Both the position numbers and the translations under genes were made by a program. From Bettongia penicillata ogilbyi (lineage: Eukaryota > Chordata > Mammalia > Diprotodontia > Potoroidae), in contig JAJHZJ010000061.1 of NCBI GenBank assembly GCA_023548195.1, positions 8,473,378 to 8,537,377 on the forward strand: a DNA stretch of 64,000 nucleotides, written 5' to 3'. The notes under the pieces were generated by a model. That model was not told the origin of the DNA. It searched no databases and saw only the letters and a list, made by a program, of their open reading frames with translations. Within the stretch, counting starts at the first letter, position 1. Each line of letters begins with the position of its first letter. Positions 1 to 11,142 of this stretch are shown piece after piece.

Positions 1-75
1 CTCAACTCTAAAATAAAGAGATTGGACTAGATGACCTCTAAGGTCATCCTCAACTCTAAACCTATCATCCTGCTT
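1..75 (+). repeat. MIR/MAR1-type CORE-SINE, 3' tail
   Basis: The stretch reading 'ttggactagatgacctcta' followed by 'aactctaaacctatcatcct' is the usual 3' tail of MIR/MAR1 CORE-SINEs. The element is cut by the left edge of the window. Confidence 0.5.
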
Positions 76-79
76 GTCA

Positions 80-1130
80 TTCCATTGCAAAAATAAACAC
101 CAGCTTAGAGAATATGGTATATAATCATCTAGGAAGAAACAGTAAGCATGGAAACCTGTTCTCAAAGGAACATCAAGAAATGGTGGAGTCCCCAAGGAAA
201 CACTTTACCCTGCTGAAGCTTTGGGCTAGAGAACAAGGCAGTAAGATGGTTTCTAACTAAACTATGAAAGCAAGACACTGGAAAATGCTTCCCTAAAAAG
301 GCACCTAGGAGACACCAATTGCAAAAGACTTTTAGCGGGGAAGGGGAGAAGCTGCCATTTCAGATGTTACTAGGTATGGTGGGACACCACCACTTGGCAG
401 TTTAGAAGTTTACATTATTAGTTTAACAGAATCTAGCACAGTCTAAATTACACACCATCCAGGAACGGCCCCAGTGCTCTAGTGAAGTGTACTCTCTACC
501 TAAGGGAACCATCCTTTCTTTTCATATAAAGGTGAAAAAGAAATAACTCTCAATGGAATAGGAGCCAAGCCCATTCGTGAGCTAGCTATTCGTGAGTTAT
601 TGTAGTTATTTCCATCTCATCCTAGAGAGAAAACTAGAATGTGCCAGGGAAAGGAAAGGCTGTACCATCTGCACATTCCCAATGGGCCCTAGAACAGCCA
701 GGCCCTGCTCATACCTGCACACTTCCTCAAAATGGCAGCTTGGGGCTTGCACTGCCATCTGGTGGTATGTTCAGATACAGCACCTTCATTGAGCCAAAGT
801 AAAGCAGTTGTTCTCAGAACCCCCAGGGGCAGAGTGATGGTGAAGCAAAGCCTATAGGAGGGAAACAAAGCATATCATTTGTGACAATGCTTTGTCATCA
901 AGAGATGACATGGGAAAGGAAACCCAGGAATTTCCTGGGCCTTTATAGGAAAACCAAGCCCTATGCAAAAAGCCTAATGCAGAGAGACTGAAAAGAATCC
1001 CTGGATTTCTGTGTGCTCGGAGCAGCACACATGGTAGATTTATTTCAACTGAACAGTAAGCATGCTGACCAAGGGAAAACTTAAGGTTGCTGTTTCAGAG
1101 CAGAAAACACTTCTGATATGTGCCCATTTT
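80..1130. other. Unassigned non-coding sequence
   Basis: No recognisable repeat, RNA gene or credible coding frame was seen here. A 66-codon open frame near 592-792 has no family features. It may be unique sequence or repeats too decayed to recognise by eye. Confidence 0.4.
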
Positions 1131-1134
1131 TTAG

Positions 1135-1322
1135 AGGTTGAGTGGTATGGTTGATAGAATGCTGGACTTGGAATCAGGTAGAGCTATCTCAAACACGGAT
1201 TAGCTATGTGACCTTGGGCAAGTTCCCTAACCTTTGTGCCTCCGTTTCCTTATGGTAAAATGAGGGAATTGGATTCCATGACCTTGGAGGTGGCTTTCAT
1301 CTCTAAGTTCATGATCCTCTGA
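1135..1322 (+). repeat. MIR-type CORE-SINE
   Basis: It shows the tRNA-like head ('agaatgctggacttggaatc'), the core 'tgtgaccttgggcaagt', then 'cctccgtttcctta', 'aaaatgagggaattggatt' and the CORE-SINE tail ending near 'catgatcctctg'. This is close to full length. Confidence 0.8.
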
Positions 1323-1324
1323 GA

Positions 1325-1970
1325 TACTGAAGAAGTAAAGAATGAGGGGAGAACAAATACCTATGGTTCAACTGAAAAGTCAGAGGAATGAAGAAACAAA
1401 AGCTTTTCCCATCTCTGGCCCTCTTTTCCTTTCCTTTGTAAAAATAAACAAAGTGAGTACTCTGATCATTTGCACAAGTTTGCCCATAAATAAGTTCTTG
1501 AACCCTATAAATTTTAATTATAACATGATTTGTGTCAGAGAGATTTTCAAAGGCATGGTGAAACTGTGCCCCTTGGGGATTTTTCTCCAAGTTACCTTGC
1601 TTAGAATTTAATTAATAAATTTGTTTCTGACACATTTGATAAAGAAATAATGATAAAGTTTCTCATTCAGCTTAGACCAAGGACTTCAGACAAAATCACT
1701 GTCCTAATATTATTCCTTCATATTTTACTGAAGACGGCACAGGGCAGGGAAGGAAAACTTAATATGCTTCCATGGCTCCCATCCTAGCTTTACCCCCACC
1801 TCAGATTCACAGTTGGCTTGGGGTATGACAGGGATAGATGGGGTGCTCCAAGATGTCCAAAGTTTCCCACCAAATTGTTTTTCCCTCTGAGTATGAACTC
1901 ATACTCAAGGTAGCCCATTTTCCATCTTCCTCAGTTTGTTGGACTAGGAATAGAAGACAAAGTGAGTCTC
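1325..1970. other. Unassigned non-coding sequence
   Basis: Nothing recognisable. Overlapping short open frames on both strands at 1309-1611 show no family features and look like chance frames. Confidence 0.4.
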
Positions 1971-1971
1971 C

Positions 1972-2112
1972 TCCAATTCTCTTTCTCTGTCTGTCTGACT
2001 CAGTCTCTCCCTCTCTCTTTCTCTGTCTCCCTTTGTCTCTGTCTCCTCCTTTGATTTTCTGTCTTTGTTACTATCTGTCTGTTTCTATCTCTCTCTTTCT
2101 CTTCTCATCCTT
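1972..2112 (+). repeat. Pyrimidine-rich low-complexity tract
   Basis: Irregular TCTG/TCTC runs give an almost pure pyrimidine plus strand. The open frame across it encodes only Ser/Leu/Phe-rich low-complexity residues. Confidence 0.8.
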
Positions 2113-2299
2113 CATCTCATACCATAGATAGCCATCAAACTACCTCAGTTACTTACACTACAACCAAAAATACCCCATGTGGATTTCTCAAACCAGTGTC
2201 ATAACTATTCCAATTTAGTCTTGAACTTGAGGGATGGAAGGGGCAAGGACAGAGACCACCTGCCCTAGGGAAAGACCCTGGCCAAAAGCTCAATTTTGT

Positions 2300-2375
2300 T
2301 TAGCAGTGTCCTTCTGACTCCAGGACCAGCCCTCTATTCACTGAGTGACTCTATCCACTAGCCTTCCTCTTAAAT
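2300..2375 (-). repeat. CORE-SINE head fragment (MIR/WSINE type)
   Basis: The run 'ctgactccaggaccagccct' followed by 'ctatccacta' is the reverse complement of the tRNA-derived SINE head. The rest of the element is missing or decayed. Confidence 0.5.
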
Positions 2376-2379
2376 ATTC

Positions 2380-3250
2380 CCAAAGGACTCCTTTTGACCC
2401 TCCTATAAATGCTTAGTGACTCTAAACTTGGGAACCAGTGCTCTCACCAGTGAAAGACCAATGGACAGAAACAATGAGGCACAATTTAACACAGCATAGA
2501 TGAAAACTGATGGGGAAAATAAATAAATAAACCTGCCTCTGCCTAGAATGTGGTGATCATCCTGTGTTTGGAGCAAAGACTTTAGGTTGCCCATGAATCT
2601 CAAAAGCAGAGTTGAAGTAGTGTCAGGTGCTATAAGCAACAGCTGCACTGAGAGATCAGAGGCCACTTCTTTGCACATATTAAGTGTAAAGAGAATTCTT
2701 GGTAACACACCAGTGCTTGGAACAACGTATGCCTGTGTGTATGCATACATGATGATTGCACTCTTTTTTTTTTCTTTCCTTCTTTCCCTCAAATATGAAC
2801 AATGGTAATCTACCCTGGGAGTAGACCCTGGACTCAATTTAGGTTCCAGCATATACTCACATGCCTCCCTGCATACCTATGAAATAAAAGGCCCAATGAT
2901 TAAAAGTTGAATTTCTTAGGGAGGTTTGCAGACTTCACTTAAAGGGGGGTCTTTGCTTTGGCCTCATCGGTGTTTTGCAACATGTAGATTTTCTTTAACC
3001 AACATGAGAAGGGCTCTAGCATTTAACCTCCATAGAGATTATACCATAAAATATTGATTTTTGCACATAAAAGAGATAGTTATGAATAGAAAATGCAAGC
3101 ATAAGCGAAATTCTCTGCTTCTCTAAGTTCATAAATGCAAAAATGCTGTGACTACAGTTTGCAAATAGAGGGTGGCATTTATTATATCTACTGCAGCAGA
3201 ATTGGAAACTCCAAATTACAATTTAAAATGGTTCTCTTGATAGTGCTACA
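2380..3250. other. Unassigned non-coding sequence
   Basis: It includes a short (AAAT)n run at 2518-2532 and a T-rich stretch at 2764-2790, but no recognisable element. The 149-codon minus-strand frame at 2403-2852 has no motif or family feature I recognise. Confidence 0.4.
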
Positions 3251-3253
3251 GTA

Positions 3254-3512
3254 ATACTAGTTAGCATTTATATAGTACCTACTATGTGTCAGGCACTGTG
3301 CTAAGGACTTAGCAAATATTACCGCATTTGATCCTCAGAGGTAGGTGCTGTTATTATCCCCATTTTACTGTTGAGGAAACTGAGGCAGACTGAGGTTAAA
3401 TGACTTGCCCAGAGTTTGAGAGCTAATAAGTGTCTCAGGCTAGATTTGAACTCAGGTCTTCATTCCTCCCAGCCTGGCACTTTATGCACTGTGACACCTA
3501 GTCACTTCTATG
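3254..3512 (-). repeat. MIR/MAR1 CORE-SINE, near full length
   Basis: The reverse-strand order is complete: tail 'tactatgtgtcaggcactgt', middle 'ttttactgttgaggaaactg', core 'atgacttgcccagagt', and tRNA-like head near 3,460-3,510. Confidence 0.85.
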
Positions 3513-3514
3513 GA

Positions 3515-3870
3515 ATGGCCAAAGAAATATAAAGGACCAATGACTCTTCTTCCCTGAGACAATGGCTGTGAAGTCACGTTAAAGAGCTTCCAGTTAGTGG
3601 TGGCTGGGCCCTCTGTACCTCACAGGTTACACCTGGGTCTTTCTCCCAGGGAACCCTCTCTTTCTTACTAAATTGCATGTTAGCATAGTGTGTCAGCTGC
3701 AGTCAATTCCCAGACTCCAACCACAACGTACGTTGCCAAGTCTGTGTTGTGGTAGGCCTTTCAAGCATTTTTTCTCCCCAACTTGCTTATAACCAATCAG
3801 TCATTCTTCTCTGCCTCACCACATAACAGCTGTTCAGGTTAACCCGTTGTTAAAGCCCTGGGGGAAAGTG
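3515..3870. other. Unassigned non-coding sequence
   Basis: No repeat or coding signal recognised between two CORE-SINEs. Confidence 0.4.
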
Positions 3871-3879
3871 GGGAGAAGA

Positions 3880-4078
3880 GTGATTTAGGATGCTAGGTCC
3901 TAAGCCCAGTTCTGGTACTGTGTGATCTGGATGGAGCAAGTCACTTAACCAGAGCTTGTTTTCTTCTCTGTACATGAAGAACATCAACTGGTTCTATCTA
4001 CCTCACAGGGCTACAGTGAGGATAAAACTAGATGAGCTATATTAAAGTACTTTTTAAAATACATATAATAGTCCAGAA
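3880..4078 (+). repeat. MIR-type CORE-SINE, degraded
   Basis: Recognisable parts are 'agcaagtcacttaacc', 'tctacctcacagggct' and 'gtgaggataaaac', in the MIR order. The head is poorly preserved. Confidence 0.65.
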
Positions 4079-4315
4079 GACCTCAGTAACATGAACCAGA
4101 GAGGCCCATGAGATTTACTTTTAACACACCACTTGTGTCATGAATTTTTTATGTCTTGACATACTCTACCCCAAATTGTTTCTTTCTGTGTTTGAACTAC
4201 TCAAATGTCTTTCCCCTCAGTCCTCATCCGTCCTCTTCATTATACATTGAATCCTAGTTAGCGACTGATTGCTCTGGTGTGATTAGTCTCGCTTTAAGGT
4301 TTACCCAGGATTGAT

Positions 4316-4545
4316 AGCAGTAGACCTAGAGTCAAGAAGACTCATCTCCCTGAGTTCAAATCCAGCCTCAGACACTTACTAGCTGTGTGACCCTGGGCAA
4401 GTCACTTAATCCTGTTTACCTCAGTTTTCTCATCTGTAAAATGAGCTAGAGAAGAGAATGGCAAACCTCTGCCATATCTTTGCCAAGAAAACCCCAAATG
4501 GGGTCATGAAGAGTCACATATGACTGAACAACAGACAACGAAACT
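4316..4545 (+). repeat. WSINE/MAR1 CORE-SINE with the 'aaatggggtcatgaagagtc' tail
   Basis: The head 'gagtcaagaagactcatc', core 'tgtgaccctgggcaagtcac' and the marsupial tail type (pair of 'aagaaaaccccaaatggggt' and 'gactgaacaaca') are present in order. A short reverse-oriented SINE head follows at 4,550-4,595. Confidence 0.85.
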
Positions 4546-4549
4546 TACT

Positions 4550-4595
4550 GACCCTAGGCCTAGCACTCTATCCACTGCCCCACCCAGCTGCCTCT
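4550..4595 (-). repeat. CORE-SINE head fragment
   Basis: 'ctaggcctagcactctatcc' followed by 'actgccccacccagctgcct' is the reverse complement of a WSINE head. It directly follows the plus-strand SINE. Confidence 0.6.
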
Positions 4596-4599
4596 GTAT

Positions 4600-5640
4600 G
4601 TTGCTCAGGGCCACATGCTGCAGGTGTTTCTGTCTTTGTAAAATATATGTTTCCTTGGTTTAGTAACTTCTTAACCTGCTAGTTTTAAGTAGGGCAGGAT
4701 CTTCCTTAGCTCAAACTCTAACCCCTAAGGGGAACCAGTTGAACCAAATGTTATGCAAACGCTGTGGTTTTAAAAGATCCATAACTTCCATTGATGAGGA
4801 TACTCCCTTGTTGGAAGGCTCCAACTGAAACCTTGCCGTACCTCAACACATCTGTTAACAGATTTGTGAATTGCTGCGGACAAAATAAAAAACTTCATCA
4901 CCTGGTGGCCCAATTTCTTAGGTCACACTTAGCAGACTAGTCTTTAGATAAACAGACATATATTCCATCCTTGAGCCCAGACTTGGAGCCTCTTCCAGCT
5001 TGGTAGGGCCCATCAGAGTTTGTACTCTGTAAGCAATAGTCTTTAGGATCCCAGAGTCATCTCTATCCCACTATGAGGTGGAGAGTTAATCTGAAATTAC
5101 TATGGAAGGTGAAGTATTCCACCCACAATAACCCCAGTTGAACTGAGGTGTGACACGTACCAGTTACTAGTCTGAACTAGATACTGCATTCTTGATGATG
5201 AACTTCTTATGCCATTTGATATTAAAAACAGCTTATAAAGATTGTTGACACCAGTCCACAAATTGAATATGACATTCTAGCCAGTATAAGTTTCTGTTCC
5301 ATCATGGAAAATATCATGGAATTAATCCCCACCACTGGTTGCACTGACAGCCTTACATTTCTCCTATGACTCTTACTTTACAGAACAAGAATGCTTATAA
5401 CTGATTCTGACATTGTACTTTCCCCAGTGTTGCTCATTGAAGGTAAGGGGGTCAGAAGAGAAAAATAGATTTGGAAAATGAACAGTGAGCTGAGAGAGTG
5501 ATGTCTGAGAACAGGGTATGAATTTCTGAACCACAGCTTAAAATACAGGAATGACAGAGATAGACTTGAAAAATCTGGTAAGATGGTTTTTACCAAATCC
5601 AATAAATTTATCAAATCCAAAGGATTAGGGCAGTGAGGAA
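4600..5640. other. Unassigned non-coding sequence
   Basis: About 1 kb with no recognisable repeat or gene. The minus-strand open frame at 5,378-5,755 extends into the adjacent microsatellite and is not credible as a gene. Confidence 0.4.
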
Positions 5641-5852
5641 ACTGCAGAGAGATAGGCAGATAAGTAGATAGGTAGGTAGGCAGAGGAAGATAGATGGATG
5701 GATGGATAGATGGATGGATGGATGGATAGGTAGACACAAAGACACATAGATACAAAGATACATAGATAATAACAAGGCAGGCAACCAGATGGGTAGGCAG
5801 AAGGAGACAGACAACACAGATGGATGGATGGATAGATGGATAGATAGGCAGA
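5640..5852 (+). repeat. (GGAT)n/(GATA)n/(GGTA)n compound microsatellite
   Basis: Tetranucleotide runs of GGAT, GATA and GGTA are interspersed with 'gacacaaagacacataga'. Open frames across it on the minus strand translate to repeated Ser-Ile-His-Pro and are artefacts. Confidence 0.9.
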
Positions 5853-5865
5853 TATTCCTGGTGTT

Positions 5866-6290
5866 GTTGTGTTCATCCTTTGTTGCCAAAGAAGACCATG
5901 CCATCAGAGAAATGATGAGATGACTTGCACTTGACTTTGTTTTGAGTGAGGGAGGGCTGTGCAGGTTACCAGCCTCACTTCTCCTCCAGAGCCATCTGGA
6001 TCCAGTGACTAATATTCATCGGGATGACTGGAGATGGCCCAGGATGCAATGGGAGACCTTGGGCCCTTTAGGTCAAGGCCTATTCAGTACTCACTGAAAG
6101 TAAGGTAATGCCCATTCAGTGATCAGGGGATGTAGTAGTCAGGGGATGGCCCCTTTAATGAGGCAAAGAAAAATAACTAAATCAGGCTGGGAGGGAAACA
6201 GCAATAGTTACTATTGATAATCACTCAAGCCAGGAGGGTCCAGAAAACAACCCTTAAGTGGAGCTTGGGCAGGGGTCTAGTGTGGTATGA
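5866..6290 (+). repeat. Family A marsupial SINE, long form
   Basis: It starts at 'tgtgttcatcctttgttgcc' and continues through 'gaagaccatgccatcagaga', 'gagggagggctgtgcaggtt' and 'ccaggatgcaatgggagacc' to 'aggagggtccaga'. The same order is found, reversed, at 34,800-35,237, so this is a dispersed family. I do not recognise a tRNA-type B box, and the family name is uncertain. Confidence 0.75.
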
Positions 6291-6482
6291 TCTATGGGCT
6301 TCAGAATGCAGTAGGTTTGAATATAGCTGGAGAAAATCAAGAAGCCCTACTGACTGACATCACTACATATGTTACTTAATCTTCACTTGACACTCACTGT
6401 GAAGAGTCAGTCTTTTTATAACTTCCCTAAACAATTCACTATCCTACTCTCCAAAGTGCCAAGAAGTCAAATGTTAACCCAC

Positions 6483-6845
6483 CTGTACAAAAATATTTAT
6501 AGCAGCTCTCTTTGTGGTGGCCAAGAACTGGAAATTGAGGGGATGCCTATCAATTGGGGAATGGCTGAACAAATTGTGGTATATGAATGCAATGGAATAC
6601 TATTGTGCTATAAGAAATGATGAACAGGAAGACTTCAGAGAGGCCTGGAAAGATTTATATGAACTGATGCTGAGTGAAAGGAGCAGAACCAGGAGAACAC
6701 TGTACACAGTAACACCCACAGTGTGCAATGACTGATTTTGATAGACTTAGCCCTTCTCAGCAATGCAAGGACCTTAAACAATGCCATCCACATCCAGAGA
6801 AAGAACCATGGAGTCAGAATGTAGAGCAAAGCAGACTATTTTCTT
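6483..6845 (+). mobile_element. L1 LINE, 5'-truncated: ORF2 C-terminus and 3' UTR
   Basis: 'tgtacaaaaatatttatagc' opens the L1 ORF2 C-terminal region. Translation gives FVVAKNW-type, CPSI..WLNKLWY and MEYYCAIRNDEQEDF motifs, matching the C-terminal segment of mammalian L1 ORF2. The start of the 3' UTR follows. There is no full coding region and no reverse transcriptase. Confidence 0.9.
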
Positions 6846-6935
6846 TTTAGATAGATAGACAGATAGATAGGTAGGCAAGCAAATGGATAGACAGAGGGAG
6901 ACAGACAGATTTGTATCTGTCTGTCTGTCTACATC
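6846..6935 (+). repeat. (TAGA)n/(CAGA)n microsatellite
   Basis: Imperfect tetranucleotide runs follow directly on the L1 3' UTR, then continue as CTGT repeats. Confidence 0.85.
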
Positions 6936-6941
6936 TCTACC

Positions 6942-7220
6942 AAGCTAGATGTATAGAGAGATGGCACAGTGAATAACGTTGGGCTTTGAGTCAGGAAGAC
7001 TTGAGTTCAAATCTAGCCTCAGACATTTATTAGCTATGTGATACTAGGCAAGTCACTTAATCACTGTCTGCCTCAGTTTTTTCAACTGTTAAACGGGATA
7101 ATAATAGCACTTACCTTCCAGAGCTGTTATGAGGATTGAATGAGATAATATTTGTAAAGTGATTTATCATGATGCTTGATACATGATAGGTGCTTACCAA
7201 ATGTTCATTTCCTTCACATA
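6942..7220 (+). repeat. MIR/MAR1 CORE-SINE, near full length
   Basis: Head 'gagtcaggaagacttgag', core 'aggcaagtcacttaatcact', 'aacgggataataatagcact', 'gagataatatttgtaaagtg' and the tail 'taggtgcttaccaaatgt' are all present in order. Confidence 0.85.
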
Positions 7221-7224
7221 GCAT

Positions 7225-7655
7225 GTTCAGTGAAGGGTGAGGTATCCAGAAATTGACAGGAGACAAAAGCCAAGGAAACAGCTAGTAGTAAAACCCATAC
7301 CTTAAAATATCTGTCGACAAAATGTCCAAAGTTTAGGAACTAAAGGTCCTCCTAACATGAATAAGGCAATTTGACCTCATAGTTTTCACTGAAATTTGGT
7401 AGGATGAAACCCATGGCAGAAACATGGTCTAGATGAGTATACTTTATACAAAGGAAGCATTGTAGGTAAAAGAAGGAGCAAGGGTAGCCTTGTATGTGTA
7501 TTTATTTATCTAGCTACCTATTTATTTGCTTCTTTAATTATCATAATAACTGTCTCAACCAAATATCATCTAATTATTTTCACTGTACCACACTGTCTAT
7601 TAGAAGCCTACACAGTGATTTTCAATTATTATTCAATCAATAAAACCTGATCATG
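7225..7655. other. Unassigned non-coding sequence
   Basis: Includes a short TTTA-rich run near 7,499-7,540. No repeat family or gene recognised. Confidence 0.4.
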
Positions 7656-7659
7656 GGCT

Positions 7660-8190
7660 TTAAAGACTTCAGCCAGCTGTCTTAGTCTCCCCTTGCCACA
7701 CTCCCATCCACCACCATAGCTCATGGCTTTTTCTCTAGCCAAGCACAGCTATACTTACACTCATTGTCCACCACACACATGTTGCTCAGCTTACTCTACC
7801 ATAATAAATGCTGTTCTCTTGCCTGCTGTGATTTTCCTGCTTCACTTCCCTAAACTACTCACTTCCCTCCTACAAACTCTGCTTGAAATTTCTCTCCTCT
7901 GCAAAACCTTTTCAGACTCACCCTCCTTTCTTCAAATTAGTCTATGCTTTTCATACTTACCTTTACAACTTAGTGCTAATCTTTATGACTCACATATAAA
8001 CTATGTTTATATGTTTCTTCTGGGTCTTGTGCTTTTATGAATCTTTATGTTTTGTTTATTTATTCTGATCCTGTCTCCCTATGAAGTTGTAAACTCTTTA
8101 AAGAAACTTGTGTGTATGACTTCTACTTATTTTGTACAACTCCCTATACATGCTGCATACCACTGTGCAAAAGAACAGATGTGAATAAAG
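7660..8190 (+). mobile_element. Probable L2 (LINE-2) 3' relic
   Basis: C/T-rich sequence with an L2-like order: 'tttttctctagccaagcaca', 'acttccctaaactactcact', then 'ctgtctccctatgaagttgt' and 'aaactcttt' resembling the L2 3' end. Strongly decayed. The 105-codon open frame inside is not credible. Confidence 0.4.
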
Positions 8191-8429
8191 CACTGTCAAT
8201 TTAAAAACTATATTCATGTGAGGAAATATGGGAGCCAGAGGGGAGAAATGTCATGTAAATCATCAGAATGAAAATCAATAGAGATACAAGGGACCACCTG
8301 GGCAGAATCTAGGGAGTTTAGAAAGCCCATCCCAAGCGTAGGCCAGAAGTGGTGATGGGGGTTTCAGTTAGCTTAGATATCTACCAAAAGCAGAGGAGCT
8401 AACAGCTTCTTGACTTCCCTTCACGATAA

Positions 8430-8790
8430 TTTCGTCCTTCAAAATGTTGTTCATCCTTCATTCTCAAAGAGAACCAATGACATCAGGAGAGTGATGTCTT
8501 AACTTTCTAGTGAATTGGGATTTAAGTGACGCAGAGCTGTGCTAAGTCATCAGCATTACTCTTCCTCCAGAGTCATTGGAATCCAGTGGCAAGACATAGG
8601 TCAAGACAAGCGGTGATGGTCCCAGATGCAGCAGGAGACCTTGGCCATTTTAAGCTAAGGTCTTTCCCAGGTCTCAGTTTGTCTGAGGAAGTGCCCCTTC
8701 AACAATTTAAGGCTAGGTAAGAATTGAGGCAAAAGATGACCTAGTTTATTTTCATAAAAGAACCAATCTGAGAGGGAAAGACCCTCAGAG
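8430..8790 (+). repeat. Family A marsupial SINE, diverged copy
   Basis: It carries 'ttcattctcaaagagaacca', 'atgacatcaggagagtgatg', 'gcattactcttcctccagag' and 'gatgcagcaggagaccttgg' in the family A order, and ends near 'ctgagagggaaagaccc'. Confidence 0.7.
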
Positions 8791-8959
8791 TTTCTGGCCA
8801 GAACCTCTTCAAAATGTAGAGAAACTGACAAGGTGAAATTCTATTCTAGATCTTATTTTCACTACCATAGAGAAACATGCTGCTGGGGTGAAAACAACTG
8901 GAACCTTGGAGAGAAGTACACTAGAATTTATGACAGAGAAAAGAGTCTGTAAATTATGG

Positions 8960-9215
8960 ATCCATGAGCTTGCCTTCAATTCTGGGAAAGATTTTCTACC
9001 TCAGATCAATAAAGAGATGGCAAACGAACATCTTGGAAAGAAAGCGTGATTACAAAGAGAGGACATCACTTCAGTCAAGAACACATCATGCCAGACTAAG
9101 CTTATTTCCATTTTTGAGACAGTTAATAACTTGAGAGGTCAGTGGAATGCTGTAGATAGATATAGTTTAGCTAGATTTTATGAAAGTGTTAAATCAAGTA
9201 TCTCACACTAACCTT
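8960..9215 (+). mobile_element. CR1/L3 LINE reverse-transcriptase relic
   Basis: In one frame 9,087-9,215 reads CQTKLISIF, then a segment with NAVD, then ARFYESVKSSISH. This resembles the CR1/L3 reverse-transcriptase stretch C.TNLISF..NAVDIIYLDFSKAFD.VSH with the DFSKAF block decayed. No intact frame remains. Confidence 0.65.
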
Positions 9216-9289
9216 GTGGGGGAAAATAGAGGCTAAATGATAGTAATAAAATATAATTCATATGTAAATAAAGTGAATAAAATGTCCAT

Positions 9290-9935
9290 ACCTTTTACCT
9301 CAAAATTCATTGCCTAGTCAAATATTCCAAAGAGGTCACTGACCAAAAAAAAGTTTCATATATACCCAAATATTCATAGCACTTCTGTGATAGCAAAGAA
9401 CTGCCCATCAATTGGGGCATGACTAAACAAACTGGTACATTATGTTAATGGTATACTACTGTGCTGTATGTAAGACATGACAACTATGATGAATACAGAG
9501 AGGTTTGGGAAGACTTGAATGAACTTGCAGAACCAAGAAAGCAATATACACAACTACAGCAGTGGAAATGGAAAGAACATCAGCCACAAAACAACTGAAA
9601 CCAAGTATCACAAAACTCTAACATCCAGCCTTGGCCACAAAGAAGAGATATGAGAAGATGCACCCCACTTCTCCCCTCCTTTGCAGAGGTAGGAATCTGT
9701 GAGTGGGGTGTGGAACATTACATGTAACAAGACTTCTTTCAGTCTGTTGATTGGTTTTGTTAATTTTTTTCCTCATCCTCTTTTTTTTAAAAAAAGAAAT
9801 TCTTTGTTATAAAGGATGGTTCTCTTGGAAGGGAAGGGAGAGGGATACTGTGGGGAAAGTAGACAACATAATAAATGCGACAAAAAGAAATATAAAAGAA
9901 ATCAATAAACTATATTTTAAATAGTTTCAATAAAA
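9290..9935 (+). mobile_element. L1 LINE, old 5'-truncated copy (3' region)
   Basis: The ORF2 C-terminal stretch is recognisable ('atattcatagcacttctgtg', 'cccatcaattggggcatgac', 'tatactactgtgctgtatgt'). It is followed by a 3' UTR and an A-rich end near 9,900-9,935. More diverged than the L1 at 6,483. Confidence 0.75.
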
Positions 9936-10240
9936 CAATTCAGTCGGTGAAATTGTAGAGTCATACTTCAGTTCAAAAAATCAGCTTCACAAGTTGAAGG
10001 GGAGAAAGACCTGTATTTCAGCAGTTCCTCTGAAAAAGATTTTGGGGCTCTTGGCTGCAGCTTCAATATAATTCAATTGTTTGATGTGACAGACAAAAAA
10101 AAAAAGGTAATGCAACCTGAATGCAACCCTAGTCCTAATTAAAGCCTGTTAAAAAATGTTGATGAGATTGGGAGAAAGCACCAATTTTACCCCTCCTCTT
10201 ATTCAGGGAAGGGTATTTATCTCCACCAATAAGGAGACAG
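9936..10240. other. Unassigned non-coding sequence
   Basis: Contains an A11 run at 10,095-10,105. It may belong to the L3/CR1 element that is recognisable just downstream. Confidence 0.4.
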
Positions 10241-10497
10241 TCTCATCCATACCAATGGTCTTTGGGCCTGGGGTTATGTTAGACTGCAGTAAGACCAGGC
10301 AGAACCTTCTGGAATGCAGAGGTGATCATCCCTCTAAAGTAGACTGCCTTAATCAGAATTCATCTCCAGTACTGTGTTCAGTTCTGAAGAATAGTTTGGA
10401 AAGGATATGGCTCAGCAGGAGAATGTCCAAAGGAGGGCAACCAAGGTGAAGGGCATTGAGTCCATGAGCTGGGTGTGTTTAGCCTGCAGAAATCTCT
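10240..10497 (+). mobile_element. L3/CR1 LINE relic, left part
   Basis: Carries 'tccagtactgtgttcagttc', 'aggagggcaaccaaggtgaa', 'gggcattgagtccatgagct' and 'gtgtttagcctgcagaaatc', the conserved 3' portion of L3/CR1. It continues at 11,143 after an L1 insertion. Confidence 0.8.
10488..10497. repeat. L1 target-site duplication, left copy
   Basis: AGAAATCTCT at 10,488-10,497 is repeated exactly at 11,143-11,152, on either side of an L1 fragment. Confidence 0.75.
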
Positions 10498-10910
10498 ATG
10501 GACTTCTACTAGGATTGTGTCCCCAAGAGATCATAAAAATGAGAAAGGGTCCCACATGTACAAAAATATTTATAGCAGCTCTCTTTGTAGTTGCCAAAAA
10601 CTGGAAATCAAGAGGATGCCCATCAGTTGGACAATGGCTGAATAAGTTGTGGTATATGAATATAATGGAATACTATTGTGCCATAAGAAATGATGAACAA
10701 GAAGACTTCAGGGAGGCCTGGAAGGACTTATATGATCTGATGCTGAGCAAAAGGAACAGAACCAGGAGAACTTTGTGCACAGCAACGACCACATTGTACG
10801 AGAGTTTTTTCTAGTAGACTTGGAACTTCAAAAAAACTTTAAAAAAAAATTCCCAATGCCTTCCACACTCAGAGAAAGAACTATGGAATCATTCGCAGAA
10901 TGTAGCAGAT

Positions 10911-10953
<43 letters not shown>

Positions 10954-11142
10954 TATGTTTTGATTTGTTACTGAAAACATATTCAATAGGAAAATATATG
11001 TAGATCCTATATAGAATTGTATGCCATCTTGGGGAGGGAGGGGGTGCTGGGGGGTAGGTAAGGAGGGGTAAAAATCTAAGTTTTATGGTAGTGATTGTAG
11101 AACATTAAAAAAAATAAATAAAATAATTAAAAAAATAAAACA
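10498..11142 (+). mobile_element. L1 LINE, 5'-truncated insertion in L3/CR1
   Basis: Contains the end of ORF2 (KIFIAALFVVAKNW, WLNKLWYMNIMEYYCAIRNDEQ) and the 3' UTR with a (TG)n tract at 10,913-10,951. It ends in an A-rich tail before the right TSD. The split L3 resumes immediately after, so the boundaries are well supported. Confidence 0.88.
10913..10951 (+). repeat. (TG)n microsatellite in L1 3' UTR
   Basis: About 19 uninterrupted TG units. The related L1 copy at 12,981-13,320 has only a short, imperfect run at the same place, so the expansion is specific to this copy. Confidence 0.9.

Noticed and set aside
1010..1070. U6 snRNA-like patch
   Set aside because: 'gtgctcggagcagcacacat' resembles the U6 start and 'aagcatg' could match further in. 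The middle does not align well, and the similarity ends before the U6 3' half. Too weak to call, though a decayed pseudogene is possible.
5378..5904. Overlapping minus-strand reading frames of 83-125 codons
   Set aside because: They translate the (GGAT)n/(GATA)n tract into Ser-Ile-His-Pro repeats.
6942..7220. tRNA gene in SINE heads
   Set aside because: CORE-SINE heads derive from tRNA, but no cloverleaf-length tRNA with both promoter boxes and an anticodon stem could be drawn here or in the other copies.
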